Made by a program: the position numbers and the translations under genes
DNA from: Pterobdella sp. o SKG-2022
Taxonomy: Eukaryota; Annelida; Clitellata; Hirudinida; Piscicolidae
Direction: 5' to 3'
Assembly: GCA_964035795.1 (NCBI GenBank)
Contig: OZ038321.1
Coordinates: 8,511,446-8,575,445, forward strand
Length of the DNA stretch: 64,000 bases
Part shown: positions 37,202-49,100 of the stretch, in pieces
Numbering within the stretch: the first letter of the stretch is position 1
Layout: each line of letters starts with the position of its first letter
Notes under the pieces: generated by a model
The model's database searches: none
What the model saw: only the letters and a program-made list of their open reading frames with translations
What the model was told of the DNA's origin: nothing

Positions 37202-39530
37202 TGTTGTTGACGGTGTTAATGTGTGAAGTATCCTCTGCAGGCATGTCATAAGTGCCCAAAAGTTTGTTGTTTTTTTTTTAAATTTATTGTTTGTGTTTTT
37301 ATATTGTTATTATTATTGTTCATGCTGTTTTTTTTAAATGGTTTTAGTTTTTAAGATGATATTATTACGCTTTCAAAGTTTTCACAAGGGCTTGAGGCTT
37401 TATTGTTTTATAATTTATGGTTTTATTAATTTTTCATTAAAAAGTTACTTTTATTATAATGTTGTTGTTATCTTGACAATAGTTTTAGTATGTTTTTATG
37501 ATTTTGATGACTTCATATTAATTATTATTGATGTTAGTATATCTTGGAAAGGCGACAATTGAGCACGAAATTTTAAATTCAACTTTGTGAGTTGAGTTGT
37601 AAAATAAAAAATGCTTTCCTGTCGACGCCATAGTTTTTTTGTTAGTCTTTTTTGATGCAATTGTTTGAAAACTAACCTTTCACTGTTGTTTTTAACTCAT
37701 TATACTTTTGTTTTTTACTGTAAACTTTGTATTTTGTTCTTTATTTTTTGAATGTTACTGTAACATCGGTAGGGTTTTTGGGTGAAAGTTGAAAAACGCC
37801 TTTCTACAGTTGAGTTTAATCCAAATATTACCTTTACAGCATTTGAAAATTAGGGAGAGAAATTATTATTGAGTTTGGATGAGTTCCTTGCCTGAAGGAA
37901 GCTATTGAAGGATGTTTATATTACTAACATGACTATGAAAACTGAACATATATAATAATATATGTAAAGATTTTTGCATATGAATACGAAAACCACGGTT
38001 ATAACAAAAACTTTTTGTTCTTAAAGAATGTGATGTTATAGTTAGTTTTTTTTCTTGTTCGTTCCTTGAAAAGGCACACTGCTATCTTGGAAGCTGACAA
38101 TTTTACCTTCATTACATACTATCTTCTGGGATAACTTTGTTAAGCCGTTTAATTGAGATGAAGGTTTATAAGGTCTGAATGTTGATCTAAACTTTTGTGT
38201 TTAGTTTAGTACCCTCAATGTCAGCCTTGACCCGGGTACTAACCTGATACTTAGGTTTTTCATGCTTGAACTTTGTGTTACTACTCTTGCCAACTAGCAG
38301 TTTTAAATTATGATGAATAGATGTTTCAAAAATTGTCATGTAAAAAAACAAACTTTTTTGTAAATTCAATGAAATACTTTTTCATGAAGAATAAGCGAGA
38401 AAACGAAGGTTTTGAGAAGCAGTGAGACTAATAGATAAAACAACTTTCTAAATACGCTTTAGGTGGTTGAAATGTTTAAAAATTTTGAAGTTTTTAGTTG
38501 AAGTTTTTTCGAAATAGTTTTAGGTCTCCCCCCCCAATGCATCAGTCACATTGATTTTAATATACATTCTTCTCTTTGCTTCTGAGTATTCCAAAAATAT
38601 TGTTTCAAAGTTGTCACAATAATTTTGTTAACTGTTTCTGCCAGGCAAATCTCAAAAATTCAATATTTAGACCACCCAATAAATCAAAAAACCTTACTAT
38701 ATTTTACAAAAAAAATTACCTTTTGTTTTGAACTGCAATAATGTTTATAGCATCTTGATTATCCCTCGTGAAAACTGCCATTTCAGTCAATTTTTTATTT
38801 ACTTCATATTAAAAAAATCTTCAACCCAGAATTCCTTAAAACATTAGTTTTCTCACAGTCTCATTGTCTCAGAATTAAATTCTTTGTGTTAGTGTTGGGG
38901 GTAAACAGAGAAAAGTCGCATCAGTGCATGGGTGGTTGGGTGCGTGGTTGTCGGTGTTCGGGTTTTTCACTTCCTAAATTGAAAAATAAGTAAAAGTTTT
39001 TTTTTAATCACTAGCTTAAAACCTTACCAACGTTTTTTTAAAAGTTCTTTTAGTTCTTTTCAATTTGTTTGGCGATTTAGACCTTCAAAACGCTTCGAAC
39101 GATTTTTAAAACTTGAAAAGTACATTTTAAATTTCAATAAGTTTTTTAGGAACATCGTATGTTCTTTTTTAAACTTGAATTTCATAGAGTAAAAACTTCA
39201 AATTATGAAGATTTAGAAGAACACTTAGAGAAAAATTTTTATTGAGCTGAAATTTTCAACAAGTAAAACCTTGTTATAATTCATTAGCCTAATGAAATTT
39301 CAATTTTTCTTTCTTGTTTATTGTATATACTCTAAATTTATACCCTGTTCTCATGATTTTCTTTTTAGTTTTTCCAAATTTTCCTCTTCCTTGTATCCCA
39401 AGGTAGCGCGTTTTTTTCTTCAATCTCAAATCTTGTAGTTCCTCACCTATTTTCAATAGTATTTCATCATCCACTACTTCTTTTTTCAGTTCTAGATCCC
39501 CTTCATCATCTCTTATCTCTTTTTTTCATC
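37202..39530. other. GPCR intron 5, first part, nothing recognised
   Basis: AT-rich, with a short G/T-rich stretch near 38920-38970 and a C run near 38527. No coding or structured element is supported. Confidence 0.5.
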
Positions 39531-39539
39531 TCAAATTTA

Positions 39540-40250
39540 AATCTTCCCATCTCAAACCTAACTTTTCCAACTCATTTCATAATTCTTCCAAGCTTTTTAA
39601 ATCCATTTAAATATCTTTTTTTTACATGAGATCTTTTACTAACAACTTTATTAGTGTTTCTAATCTTTTCTCTGACTCGAAATTTGACTTTCTAGCTCTT
39701 AGTGAGACCTTGCATGAATCTGCTTCTTCTCATTCTCTCATCTCTAAATTCAACTTAATCTATCTTTCTTGGTCCAAATCTCTTCTTTTCTTTTTCCCCG
39801 CCATTACGATCTTTTGACCTTTTTATTCTTTCCTTCTCCAATTTTCGCAGTTTTAGTTTTTTTCTTGATTTTTTTAAACTTTAAATTTTCTGCGTTGCAT
39901 GTTTTTGTTTATGCCAACTATGTCGCATCTGACAGCTCTCTTCTTACCTCGATGATGCCTTTCTTAAGATTTTTATCTGCTCTCTTGTTTTTTCATGTCT
40001 TACTTAGTGAAATTCTTCATAATATAATCTTCTTAAATCTACGGTTACCCGCTCTCACCTCTTCATTATCTCCCTCTCATTTTTACGCTAAAACTGCCTT
40101 TTCTTTTTTTGGTTCATTTTTCTAGGACTTTCTTTCTCCAAATCTCAAATCTTCTTTCTATTCTATTTTTCTTAAAAATCTAAAAACTTCATTTTTTAAG
40201 CAGTTCAATGCGTATTTAGCGCTGTATAAGTGTTTACGTTATTATTATTG
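39540..40250 (+). mobile_element. Truncated L2-like LINE copy
   Basis: 39626-39740 encodes MRSFTNNFISVSNLFSDSKF followed by DFLALSETLHES, the start of the L2/CR1 endonuclease (family form: NVRSLxNKF...DFLALTETW). The rest of the endonuclease is damaged and the RT is missing. The copy then jumps to a 3' end, TTTAGCGCTGTATAAGTGTT, and a (TTA)n tail at about 40238-40262. That end is shared in form with the L2 element at 15400-19470 and with the SINEs. Confidence 0.75.
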
Positions 40251-40264
40251 TTGTTATTATTTTT

Positions 40265-42091
40265 TTAACACTGGGATTTAAACTACTACAGGAGTCTTAC
40301 CAAGACCCTAGGGTATTAGAGTTTGATACTATTCATTCATTACGGGCCAAAACTCTTCTTAAAATTTGCGCCGTGCCCATAAGCGCTGTTTTCTGGATTT
40401 CATAAATTTTAGGTGATCCAGGAAGCGTCGAGAGCTTGAGACTTAAATCTTTTCCGACTGTTCCCAGCGCGCCCACAACTATTGGACCTACTTTTGTATT
40501 CATATTCCAGCATCTTGATATCTCTATTTGCAGATCGCGGTATTTGCAAATTTTCTCAGATGTTTTCGACACTATGTTGGTGTCTGATGGTACTGAGATA
40601 TCAACCAGAGTACACTCTTTTTTTTCATTTTTAACCACTATGTCTGGTATATTTGCCTGTATGTTTCTGTCTGTGTGTATTGGGCTGTCCCATAGTACTG
40701 TTAGTTCGTTGAGGCATGGTACGCAAGATGAATTCAACAATCCGAGAGTGAATTCTCTACATCTTCATGACTTCTAAGATCCATGAGTGTGGTACACTGT
40801 CGAAAGCTTTTTTATAATCTATCCATGCTTGAGATAGAGCGCCTTTTTTATTTTTTGTGATTTCAGTGATCATCCGATTTATTAGCAGTTGGTCCTTGCT
40901 TCCAAATAAACCTACTCTGCAGCCTTTTTGTTTTTCCGGTAACAGCTGAAAATTTTCCAAGAGTAAGTTTTTTTGCTAATATCGACGTCAATGTTTTATA
41001 AATGGTGGGTAGACATGTGATCGGGCGATAGTTCTTTGGATCTTGCGTGTTTTGCCACTAAGTATGTGTTCCCTTCTGTTAACCACTTTGGGCTCTTGTT
41101 GGGGTCTTCCATTATTTCATTCAGAGCGTTAGCTAGGAAAGAGTGGCTTATGTTGAGCTTCTTCAACCAAAAGTTTGGGATTTGGTCTGGATTTGGCGTT
41201 TTCCAGTTTGGCATGTTTTTTTCAATGCTTCTTTTATGTTTTCTGCAGTAATTTTTTCCCATTTTTGGCCTGTGGCTGTTAGTTGCTTCACATGTTTTCT
41301 TATACGGGAAAGCCATTCAGCGGTTTCATTGTGTTTTTCTTCGTTCTCCCAGATGCTTTTCCAATATTTTGCTGTTTCTTCTCGATTTGGTGGCTTATTT
41401 ACTATTGCGTTTCTTCCACTTATCTCTAAAATTTTTTGGCATTAAGGTTAAACAGACTTTTTTGCTCAAAGAAGCTTTTTCTTTTTTCATATCTTTGAAT
41501 TCTGTGTGCTTTGGCTTGAATTCTTTGTTTTAAGGCTTCACTTATTTCTTCACAGCTATTTTCTTCCATTCTTAGTTTTTTCTTTACTAAATTTGCTTTT
41601 GTTTTTACTTTGGAGCTTTTTTTGTCTTTCAGAATTTCTTCGATTATACTTAAATCTTTTATAAGATTTTTATTTTTTCTTGTAGTCTTATTTTCCACCT
41701 AGAGATTTTTGGCTTCGCTTGGACATTGTTTTTATCAATCTCTTTTTTTGGTTGGCTCAGATAAGCCGCTGAAGCAAAAATAAGATGGTTTAGATCTGAA
41801 AGTGATAGAGGCACTATTTTTTCAAGTATTTTTCCGAGATTCTCGTTAACTTCGTTTATTTTGGCTTTCATAGCTTTTGTTTCAGTTATTTTTTTTAAAG
41901 GTTGTCTTTGTGTTATTTCTTTTGTTCTGACATTCTCAAAAATTTGAAGAATCTCTTTTTGAATTTCACTGTTTATTCGTTCAGATAGTGAGGTTGTGTT
42001 TTCTTTTTCTGGCGATGCGGTAGTATAGATGTGGCGTTGTTCTTTTTCGCTGGTGGAATTTCCTCTCTTTATTTTCTTTTTAATTTTTGAC
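40265..42091 (-). mobile_element. R4/Dong-like LINE, copy A, internally deleted
   Basis: On the - strand the N-terminal region (about 42060-41430) leads to a fingers region with NWKTPNPDQIPNFWLKKLN (41316-40996). Next comes RT block AWIDYKKAFDSVPHSW (40960-40757), then a jump straight to the restriction-like endonuclease (40740-40333): NIQANIPDIVVKNEKKECTL, with VDISVP and GALGTVGKDL following. The PD...D core is the catalytic motif of R2/R4/NeSL-group LINEs. Compared with copy B, about 1.2 kb is missing, covering the palm YMDD box and the CCHC knuckle. Its 3' tail faces the (TTA)n tail of the L2 fragment. Its 5' end abuts the TAA tail of copy B. Confidence 0.88.
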
Positions 42092-42373
42092 AGTTATTAT
42101 TATTATTATTATATGAAATCTATAAAGCATTTTGCTGAGAAAATTTTAGTAAGACGGGTCATAACTAATGACCAGAGTCTTACTAAGTCTGCCTACAGCT
42201 CCAGAACTTTCTTCAAAATTCTCGCGGTACCGAGTAATGCCGCCTTTTGCAACTCTCCCATATTTGTATTACTTTCTAATTAGTGGAGAAAGCTTATGAA
42301 TTTCTTGCTCATACTTCCAAGAACTCCAATTACAATTGGTACCACATGCACTTTCTTTTGCTGCCATAGTCTG

Positions 42374-42712
42374 CTAACTTCTCTTCACAGATCTTGATAC
42401 ATCAATTTTTTCTTTTTCTTTTTTATTGATTCTGCAGTCTACATGTACAGCAACATCCACGATCAAGCATTTTTTTTCCTTTTTATGTAAAACGACAATG
42501 TCAGGTCGACGGGCTTTTATCATATTGTCACATTGTATATTGAAGTCCCATAGCAACTTTATGTCATCATTCTCCACAACACTACCTGGCTCAAGTTCGT
42601 ACCACTTTACATTGCATTTTAATCCATTTGTCTTACACAAGTCCCAATGGAGTCTTCTAGCAACGTTATCGTGACGTCTCTTGTACTCTTTGAGCGAGCT
42701 TCTTACCTTCAC
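42374..42712 (-). pseudogene. Copy B restriction-like endonuclease domain
   Basis: 112-codon piece beginning EYKRRHDNVARRLHWDLCKT, the standard lead-in to the PD-(D/E)XK-type nuclease of R2/R4/NeSL LINEs. It continues with LLWDFNIQCDNMIKARRPDI and KKCLIVDVAV, giving the R, PD and second D of the active site. This nuclease nicks the DNA target in intact elements. The frame is cut from the knuckle region upstream by a frameshift. Confidence 0.88.
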
Positions 42713-42948
42713 AGATTATGTGTTGAACGGTTTCACCTTTGTTGCCGCACGTTCTACACAGTGTGCTATTAGCTGTTTTATCTATATAAAATTTGAGATA
42801 GTTGGTCCTCAAGGCTTGCTCTTGCGCCGCACATAAAAGTGACTCAGTTTGGATTTTCAAATTGCCTTTTCTCAGCCATCTCCAACTTAACTCTGTCTAC
42901 TTTTGCCGATGTATCCTTTAAAACCTGTCCATACATTTTTTTTTTATT

Positions 42949-43848
42949 CTATTTTTTTATTCTCTCATCTTGAAGATTTTTCTTCATATCTTTCACTGTG
43001 ACAATTACTGGATTTTCAAAATCACCTCTAGCTGCACATAAAAGTCTTTCATCGCTTTTTTTGATGTGATCCTCAAGGCTGATTTTGGCCAAGATAACAG
43101 TATCTTCAGCATTTGCCAGTCCTCGTCCGACGACTTTCCTTGTTATATATAACCTATCTACATCACTTGGTGGGTGCAGTCCATTATGCATTGTTAAGAG
43201 TTTCCTTGTTTTCCCATCTATTGAATGAAGCTCAGTCTTTGTCCAACTAAGAAAAGGCACTGAATATGTCAAAACAGGGATGGCCCAAGTATTAATACCC
43301 TTAACAATATTCCTTCCATTCAGTTTTGTCTTAACAATCTTCCTCGCTCTTCTTTTGTATTCATTGAGGACTTTGATTTTCATTTCTTTTTTCTGTAAAT
43401 CATCAGCTTGTAATATACCCAGATACTTGTATCCTTCTCCATCTTTCAATGCTTTAATTACTGTGTCGTCAGGTAGCTTAATTCCAGCTGATTTAGCTTT
43501 TTTCCCTTTTTTCATTACCAACATTGAACACTTCTCGATACTGAATTTCATGCCGATATTTTCATTAAAAACTATTACTGTCTGTACTAGTGAGTCGAGT
43601 TCTTCCTCGGTTTTGGCATACAGTTTGAGATCATCCATATAGAGTAGATGGATAAACTTTTCCTTATTTGCAAAGCTGTAACAATGTCTTGTAGCTTTCA
43701 GTATCTGCGTTAGAGGAATGAGGGCTATGACAAACAAAAGTGGAGATAATGAGTTTTCTTGGAATATTCCTCTCTTTATTTCTACTTCACCCAGGTTTTC
43801 ATTGTTACAGGTTAATTCTACCCGCCAGTTTTTCATTGTGGATTGCAA
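42949..43848 (-). pseudogene. Copy B reverse transcriptase core (open 299-codon piece)
   Basis: The longest surviving retroelement frame in the window. Order: the template-grip block IKRGIFQENSLSPLLFVIAL (family form: RGIFQGDSLSPLLF), the catalytic YMDD with both Asp present, GMKFSIEKCSMLVM, then the thumb region and TWAIPVLTYSVPFLSWTKTE, then DVDRLYITRKVVGRGLANAE. It would copy the element RNA at a nicked target. The upstream stop and missing palm A continuity make it a pseudogene, though it looks younger than the L2 copies. Confidence 0.9.
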
Positions 43849-45654
43849 GAAAGTTATCAGGAGTGGAGCAGCATATCGAAAGCTTTCTGGTAATCAATCC
43901 AGCCCATTGCTAGATTTTTCTTTCTCGTTTTTACCTCTTTCAGTATCATCTTGTCTATGTATAACTGATCTTCTGTTCCTCTGCTTTTCCTTCTGCATCC
44001 TTTTTGTTCTTCTGGGAGAAACTGGTTGTTTTCCAAAAAGGCGTAGATCTCATCTGTTAGTAACGCTGTCAATATTTTCCAACATAATGGTAGGCATGTA
44101 ATTGGCCTATAGTTGCTTGCAAACGTTCCTTTTGATTTATCTTTTTGTATCAAAACCGTTCAGCCTTTTGTCATCCACGCTGGCGTTGTTCTTTTGTAGC
44201 ATTCTGCTAGATATTTTACTAACCATTGATGCATGGACTCGAAGTTTTTTAGCCAAAACCCTTAAACACCGTCTGGTCCAGGTGCTTTCCAGTTTGGTAT
44301 TTTCGACAAGACATTTTGTACTTTTCCAGAATTAATAATAAATTCATCTTGTTTTGGTTTTCCATTCATTGAAGTTTTGAAGTCTTTTAACCACTTGTCA
44401 TTTTCATTATGTGTTCCATTTTTACTCCATAAGTTTGACCAAAACTCTTGCTTCTTTTTTTCCTGTTATCTCACTTGTGACGTGCACATCTTCACTGTTC
44501 AAGCGACTATAGAAACCACTTTCGTTGTTCCTAAACTGTCTGTTCTGATGGTATTGCTTTATTCGTTGGTCATATCTTTTAATTTTCCCACTTTTGGCTT
44601 TCAATTTTTGTATTATCTCCTCTTTTACTCCTAGCAGTTTTGTTTTTTTCTACTTATATTTTTTTTGCAGCGTTTCCAAATTTTTCTTTTTTATTGGCTT
44701 ATTTTCTTTTATTGCATTCACTCAACTAAGCTCTTTTCTTATATCTTTTATTTGGCCTTCTAGTCGACGTTTCTACCAGGGTTCTTTCTTGATTCCTATC
44801 ACCTATTTTAACTCCCACCATATCAGTCACTAGAACAGCGGGGAATTTTTTTATTATCTTAATATCTAGTGTCTGTTTTTTTCTTTTTTTTTTCTTTTTG
44901 ATTTATATCGGTTAAAATCGTCGGTCTTTTTTCTGCTATTGCCAGCTCTTTCGATACTTCTTTTATAACTTATTTTATAAGTATTCATATTTTTTGTATC
45001 CCCAACATCATTATTAACACTTTTTCCATTACGAGCCAACATATTACCATACATTGCTGTATCATCATTTTCATTACCATTAATATTAGAAGTCTCTAAG
45101 TCCCAACTTTCGTTACGTTCTCTATCATCGGTATGCGCTTCATTTATTTCGTGATCTTTTTTTCATTCACTATTTTATTTAAACCAAATTTTTCCATCAT
45201 TGTGTTTCAAAATTATTTTTAATTAATTAATTTTTATTTATTTATATATCTAATTATTCAATTTTAATTAATTTCTTTGCCTGTCGATTTTCTTCTCTAT
45301 CGTCAAACATGGCCGTTTGGTCAGTGGCCATCTTTTGTCTTTTCGGAAAGATTTAAAAATTTGAAATATCCTATTGAATGACGTGATTTCAGATTTTATT
45401 CTCAACTTTACAAATATGTTTTTTCAAATCACTTTCTGATAATTTTTTTTCAGAGTTTTCAGTGTTTTCTTGATGTTCGAAGCATCCTCTTGAAGCAATA
45501 ACTTTTAAAAATATTTTTTTGTAGTTGAATTTTTTAATAAAAAAAGAACTGTATTTTTTCAAAACTATTCAATCTATTTCCGTTAAAAATTTCTTTAATT
45601 TAATTAAAAGTTTTAACAAAAAAATCTCTACAGTCAACTATTACAGCCACATTC

Positions 45655-46670
45655 TTCTTATTTTTATTTTTATTATTATTTGCTTTCTCAGGGCTAAGCC
45701 GGTTATAAATTTGGTACCGAGCTTTTCAAAAAAAGCTTAGGGTTACCAAAATCTAATTTTATTGACTGCTTCCCAGTACTTTTTTCTAAATAAGCCCACT
45801 ACTCAATAATTCTGATTTTTTTATTATTTCGAAAGATATATTCACGCCAATGAGTTTAAGATAATTAGTTATTTTATTTGTTATTGTTCCTAAAGCACCT
45901 ATTACTACCGGAATTACTGTTGTTTTCACCTTCCATAACCTGGATAATTATCTGGCCAATTCTTGGTATTTTTCTATTTTTTCTTTTTCTTTTATTTCTG
46001 TTCGAATATTTCCTGGTTTTGCTATGTCTATAATATAACATTTTTTCAGATCTTTCTTTATGACAACTATGTCTAGACGTCTTGCCTTAATTACTTTATC
46101 AACATTTTTGAATATTTCAACTTTTTCGTTTTTTATAGCAGCTTCCGCTTTGTGCTCATACCAATGTTTCGAATGCAGAAAATTGTTTGTTTTTAAGATG
46201 CTTCAATGAACCGCTGTTGCGAATTTATCATGTCTCATTTTGTATTCTTTTTGTCCCAACTTGCTACCTTCTCTAACTAAACGAGTTACGGTTTCATCCC
46301 TTTTTTGCGCGTTCAACACTTAGCTGTTCTTTACTGCGTTTGATTCTTGCTTTACTAAAGTTGGTTCCAAGAGCTTGATTTTAAGCTTCTATAAGCAGTC
46401 TTTCTGTTTGACGTTTTAAACATCTTTTTTTGAGCCATTGCCAACTTTTCTTCAAAGCGAAATCTTTAACTTGCTTTGAAAATTGTCCGTGCATAGTCTT
46501 ATTTGTCCATTTTTCTTTTCTTTCTTCTTTCTGTTCTACTTTAGATTCGATTTTTGAACATTCTTCATTAATCTTTATGTACTTTTTAATTGATGGCATA
46601 ACTTCGTTTGAATTATCTAAAATATAGAATTTGGTGCTACTTTCTTCATATGCTATGATATCTTCAATTA
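45655..46670 (-). mobile_element. R4/Dong-like LINE, copy C, 5'-truncated and diverged
   Basis: 46599-46381 encodes the post-RT segment with NKTMHGQFSKQVKDFALKKS followed by SWQWLKKRCLKRQTE. Further left the - strand gives VIKARRLDIVVIKKDLKKCY with IIDIAKPG after it (about 46105-46020). This is the endonuclease core with Pro of PD changed to Leu. It is clearly a different lineage from A and B. The RT is missing. The tail, near 45655-45685, is A-rich with AAT units. Confidence 0.8.
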
Positions 46671-47069
46671 TTATTAGTATTTTTATTCTTTAAATTGCTA
46701 AATATCTGCAATGCACTCAAGAAAAGTTTGATAAAGTGGTCAGAAGAAGCTGCAAAGATTTTTAACTTTTGAAGTCTTTTCAACGATGCCATTGATACAC
46801 AGATCTCAAGTTCAAACACTTCATATTCATGACGAATTTGCATTTGATAAGTAATGTATTGCTACATAAAGAGATATTTTGAAACTAGTGAGGCTTTATG
46901 CGTGAAAGAAAAACATAATAATAATCTTCTTCAGCCAAAGTAAATACTGCAAATTATTTGCACACTAAAAGTAATTTTATTGAGTAAAAAAGCTTTTCGT
47001 TAACAAAGTAACATTATCAAGTACGTTAAAATTCAAAGGCACCGTTGTTTATATTCTGACCAAAGATAA

Positions 47070-48650
47070 AATTAAATTAAAAAAAAATTAAATAATAAAT
47101 GAATAAATAAAAGATGAAAAAAAAGACAGTTCTAGACAAAATTCTTCTATTTCTCCAATCATCCGGGGCTCTGCTCAGTACTTTCCACTCAAACTCATGA
47201 TAGAAATTTCTGGAAATGTTTTTGACAGGTTCTGATGTCCCATTTGTTGCCTTGTGCTCAGCCCATCTGAGAGTTGCATTTCTTTTGGTCTGGCCTACAT
47301 ACGTCTCCTTGCAACTACACTCTCCTTTATAAATGACATTGTGGATATGGGCAATCCTATCTTTGAGGGGGAAGAGTGTTTTAATCTTATGTGTCACCCA
47401 GGAAAACAAGAACTTAATCTCATTGCTAGTAAAAAAATTCAATTTCTCAATGTTTTTGAAAATACAGGGTTCGTTTTACGGACAAAATAGAATCTTGAAG
47501 TTGATTCTCTTCTCGCTATCCTAGAGACACTCTCGGACACTTTTTTCTTAGTTTCAAACTGTCTTATTATGGAAAGGATGAATTTGACTAGAAAACCTGC
47601 CCGTATGTATTTTTCATTTATTAATTCCAGTTCTTGTTTAAAATCCAATCCAATTCTAACAGCTCTGAAAATATCTCCTTTAATAAGGTTTTTCTTATAT
47701 AGCTTTGGGATCACTGATGACCAATGCGTAGGCAATTTGAGACACCATCAATATGCTTGTAAAGCTTTCCATTGGCTGTGAACAAATTCTCTGTTGTGGC
47801 TTTAAGTAATAACTTAAAAAAAATCTATCTGGAGCAGAAAGAAGAATATTTCTCATCTTCATAAATCGCTTTCGTCATATATTCAATCTTCTTCTTCACC
47901 GGCACGTTCGTTAACAGGGATTCAATGTCATAGGAGATATCCTCTTCATCAGACTGTAGTGGAGGAAAGCTACCTATTAATGAGGGAAATGTTTGTGTGT
48001 TCATTATCGTGTACTATTTGTAGCATGTGATAACAAATATTCTGCAAAAAACTTACCTAAGTTGTGAAAACAGGAACCTGTTTGATCAATTATAGGCCGA
48101 ATTTTTAAATCCCGTTCGTTTATTTCGGAAGGTTTCTCATATTTTTGTGTTTTAGCAGTGGCAAAAAATCTAACTGATTGATGGGATGATAAAACCATGT
48201 TCTTTTATGTTCTTGAGGTGTCTGAGAAGAAACCCTTGGAACGATGTGAGGTCTTTAATTATGGTATTCTCAGCTTGTACATATTTACTCCCTTCAATCC
48301 CTCCGTCGATCTTTTTTTTATCCCCTGCCAAGATTGAGATATCACGGTTAGCTCTCAAGTCTTTAAGTTGGCGTCTTTTGAATGTTCAACGTTCTTGGCA
48401 AAGGAATTCGTAATTTTTCTCAAGAAGTCATGAAAAGATTCCTTCTCATCATTCCTTACGTATTCATCCGCTTTTTCTGCTAGAACTTCCAACTCTAGGA
48501 CCAGGTTTCTTCTAGTATCTTTGTGCTTGTTGACAAACCCGTGGTTAAGATTTTTTTCAAGTTCTTCTAGATTGAAGTTTTTGAAAGAAGAGAGATTGAT
48601 TATTGGGACTTCAAAGTCGAATGTCACGTTTTGCGATTTTTTGCTTCTAA
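47070..48650 (-). mobile_element. Penelope-like element with GIY-YIG domain, decayed
   Basis: The - strand order is: an N-terminal segment (48627-48355) with FHDFLRKITNSFAKNVEHSK; ILAGDKKK (48358-48170); then RFFATAKTQKYEKPSEINER with LKIRPIIDQTGSCFHNLGK (48198-48004), the Penelope RT finger block. Then YDIESLLTNVPVKKKIEYMT (about 47930-47870), the palm A block. The later palm blocks with the catalytic Asp pair are missing. The linker follows (47735-47439) with VIPKLYKKNLIKGD. Last is the GIY-YIG endonuclease (47442-47077) with NVIYKGECSCKETYVGQTKR and a following WAEH. Penelope-like elements use this nuclease with an RT distinct from that of LINEs. It is dead through frame breaks and the palm deletion. 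Confidence 0.9.
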
Positions 48651-48914
48651 GTCACATCAATTTTTTGATTTAGTTTTCATTTGTTTTAGGTTCTGTCTAG
48701 ACAAGTATTTTCCAAGATTTTAATTAATTTGTTTTCTAATTGGGACACTTCACGAAAAATCTGAAATGTGCTTCTAGAGGTGTTTTTTCAGTATTTCCTT
48801 ACTAACATTTAGAAAACTTTTTCCATTTAGAAATTAATCTAAGCACAAAAAGAAATTTCTATATAATCGAAATTTTAACGTATTTGATAATGTTACTGTT
48901 AACAAAAAGCTTTG

Positions 48915-49100
48915 TACTTTTCAGAGACATTGTATGTATTTTTCTTCAATATTTTGTAACGAAAAACATCAAATAAGAGGAATTTTTAATACATTTATTG
49001 AGAGTTAGAAGCTATAACTTTCGATAAGTTTAGCCTTATCCTAAAACGTTAGTATTAAAAATTCCTCTTATTTGATGTTTTTCGTTAAAAAAGCTTTGTA
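48915..49100. mobile_element. MITE copy 2 (perfect 35-bp inverted repeats)
   Basis: Left arm 48958-48992 and right arm 49052-49086 are exact reverse complements over 35 bp (left begins AACGAAAAACATCAAATAAG). The centre is CTTTCGATAAGTTTAGCCTT. The outer flanks CAGAGACATTGTATGTATTT at the left and AAAGCTTTGTACTT at both sides are shared with related copies. No open frame. Perfect arms suggest a recent or conserved copy. Confidence 0.9.

Larger units (their letters stand above)
42092..45350 (-). mobile_element. R4/Dong-like LINE, copy B, near full length but broken
   Basis: The most complete copy. The - strand frame starts near 45202, with a charged N-terminal region to about 44420. The fingers follow (44153-43857) with [15 protein letters not shown] and [12 protein letters not shown]. 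The RT core (43848-42949) holds LLYMDDLKLYAKT, then KTRKLLTMHNGLHPPSDVDR, a block typical of R2/R4/NeSL elements. A CCHC-like knuckle follows (42790-42720, CRTCGNKGETVQHIIC, last Cys position altered). Last is the restriction-like endonuclease (42712-42374) with ARRPDIVVLHKKEKKCLIVD. It has several frameshifts, an early stop after the palm A block and a small deletion near 43850. The 3' tail is (TAA)n at 42092-42112. Confidence 0.92.

Noticed and set aside
43280..43642. + strand open frame opposite the R4/Dong-like RT
   Set aside because: Shadow of the - strand reverse transcriptase; no family motif in this direction. The same applies to 40436-40777, 41036-41445, 43718-44101 and 44377-44833.
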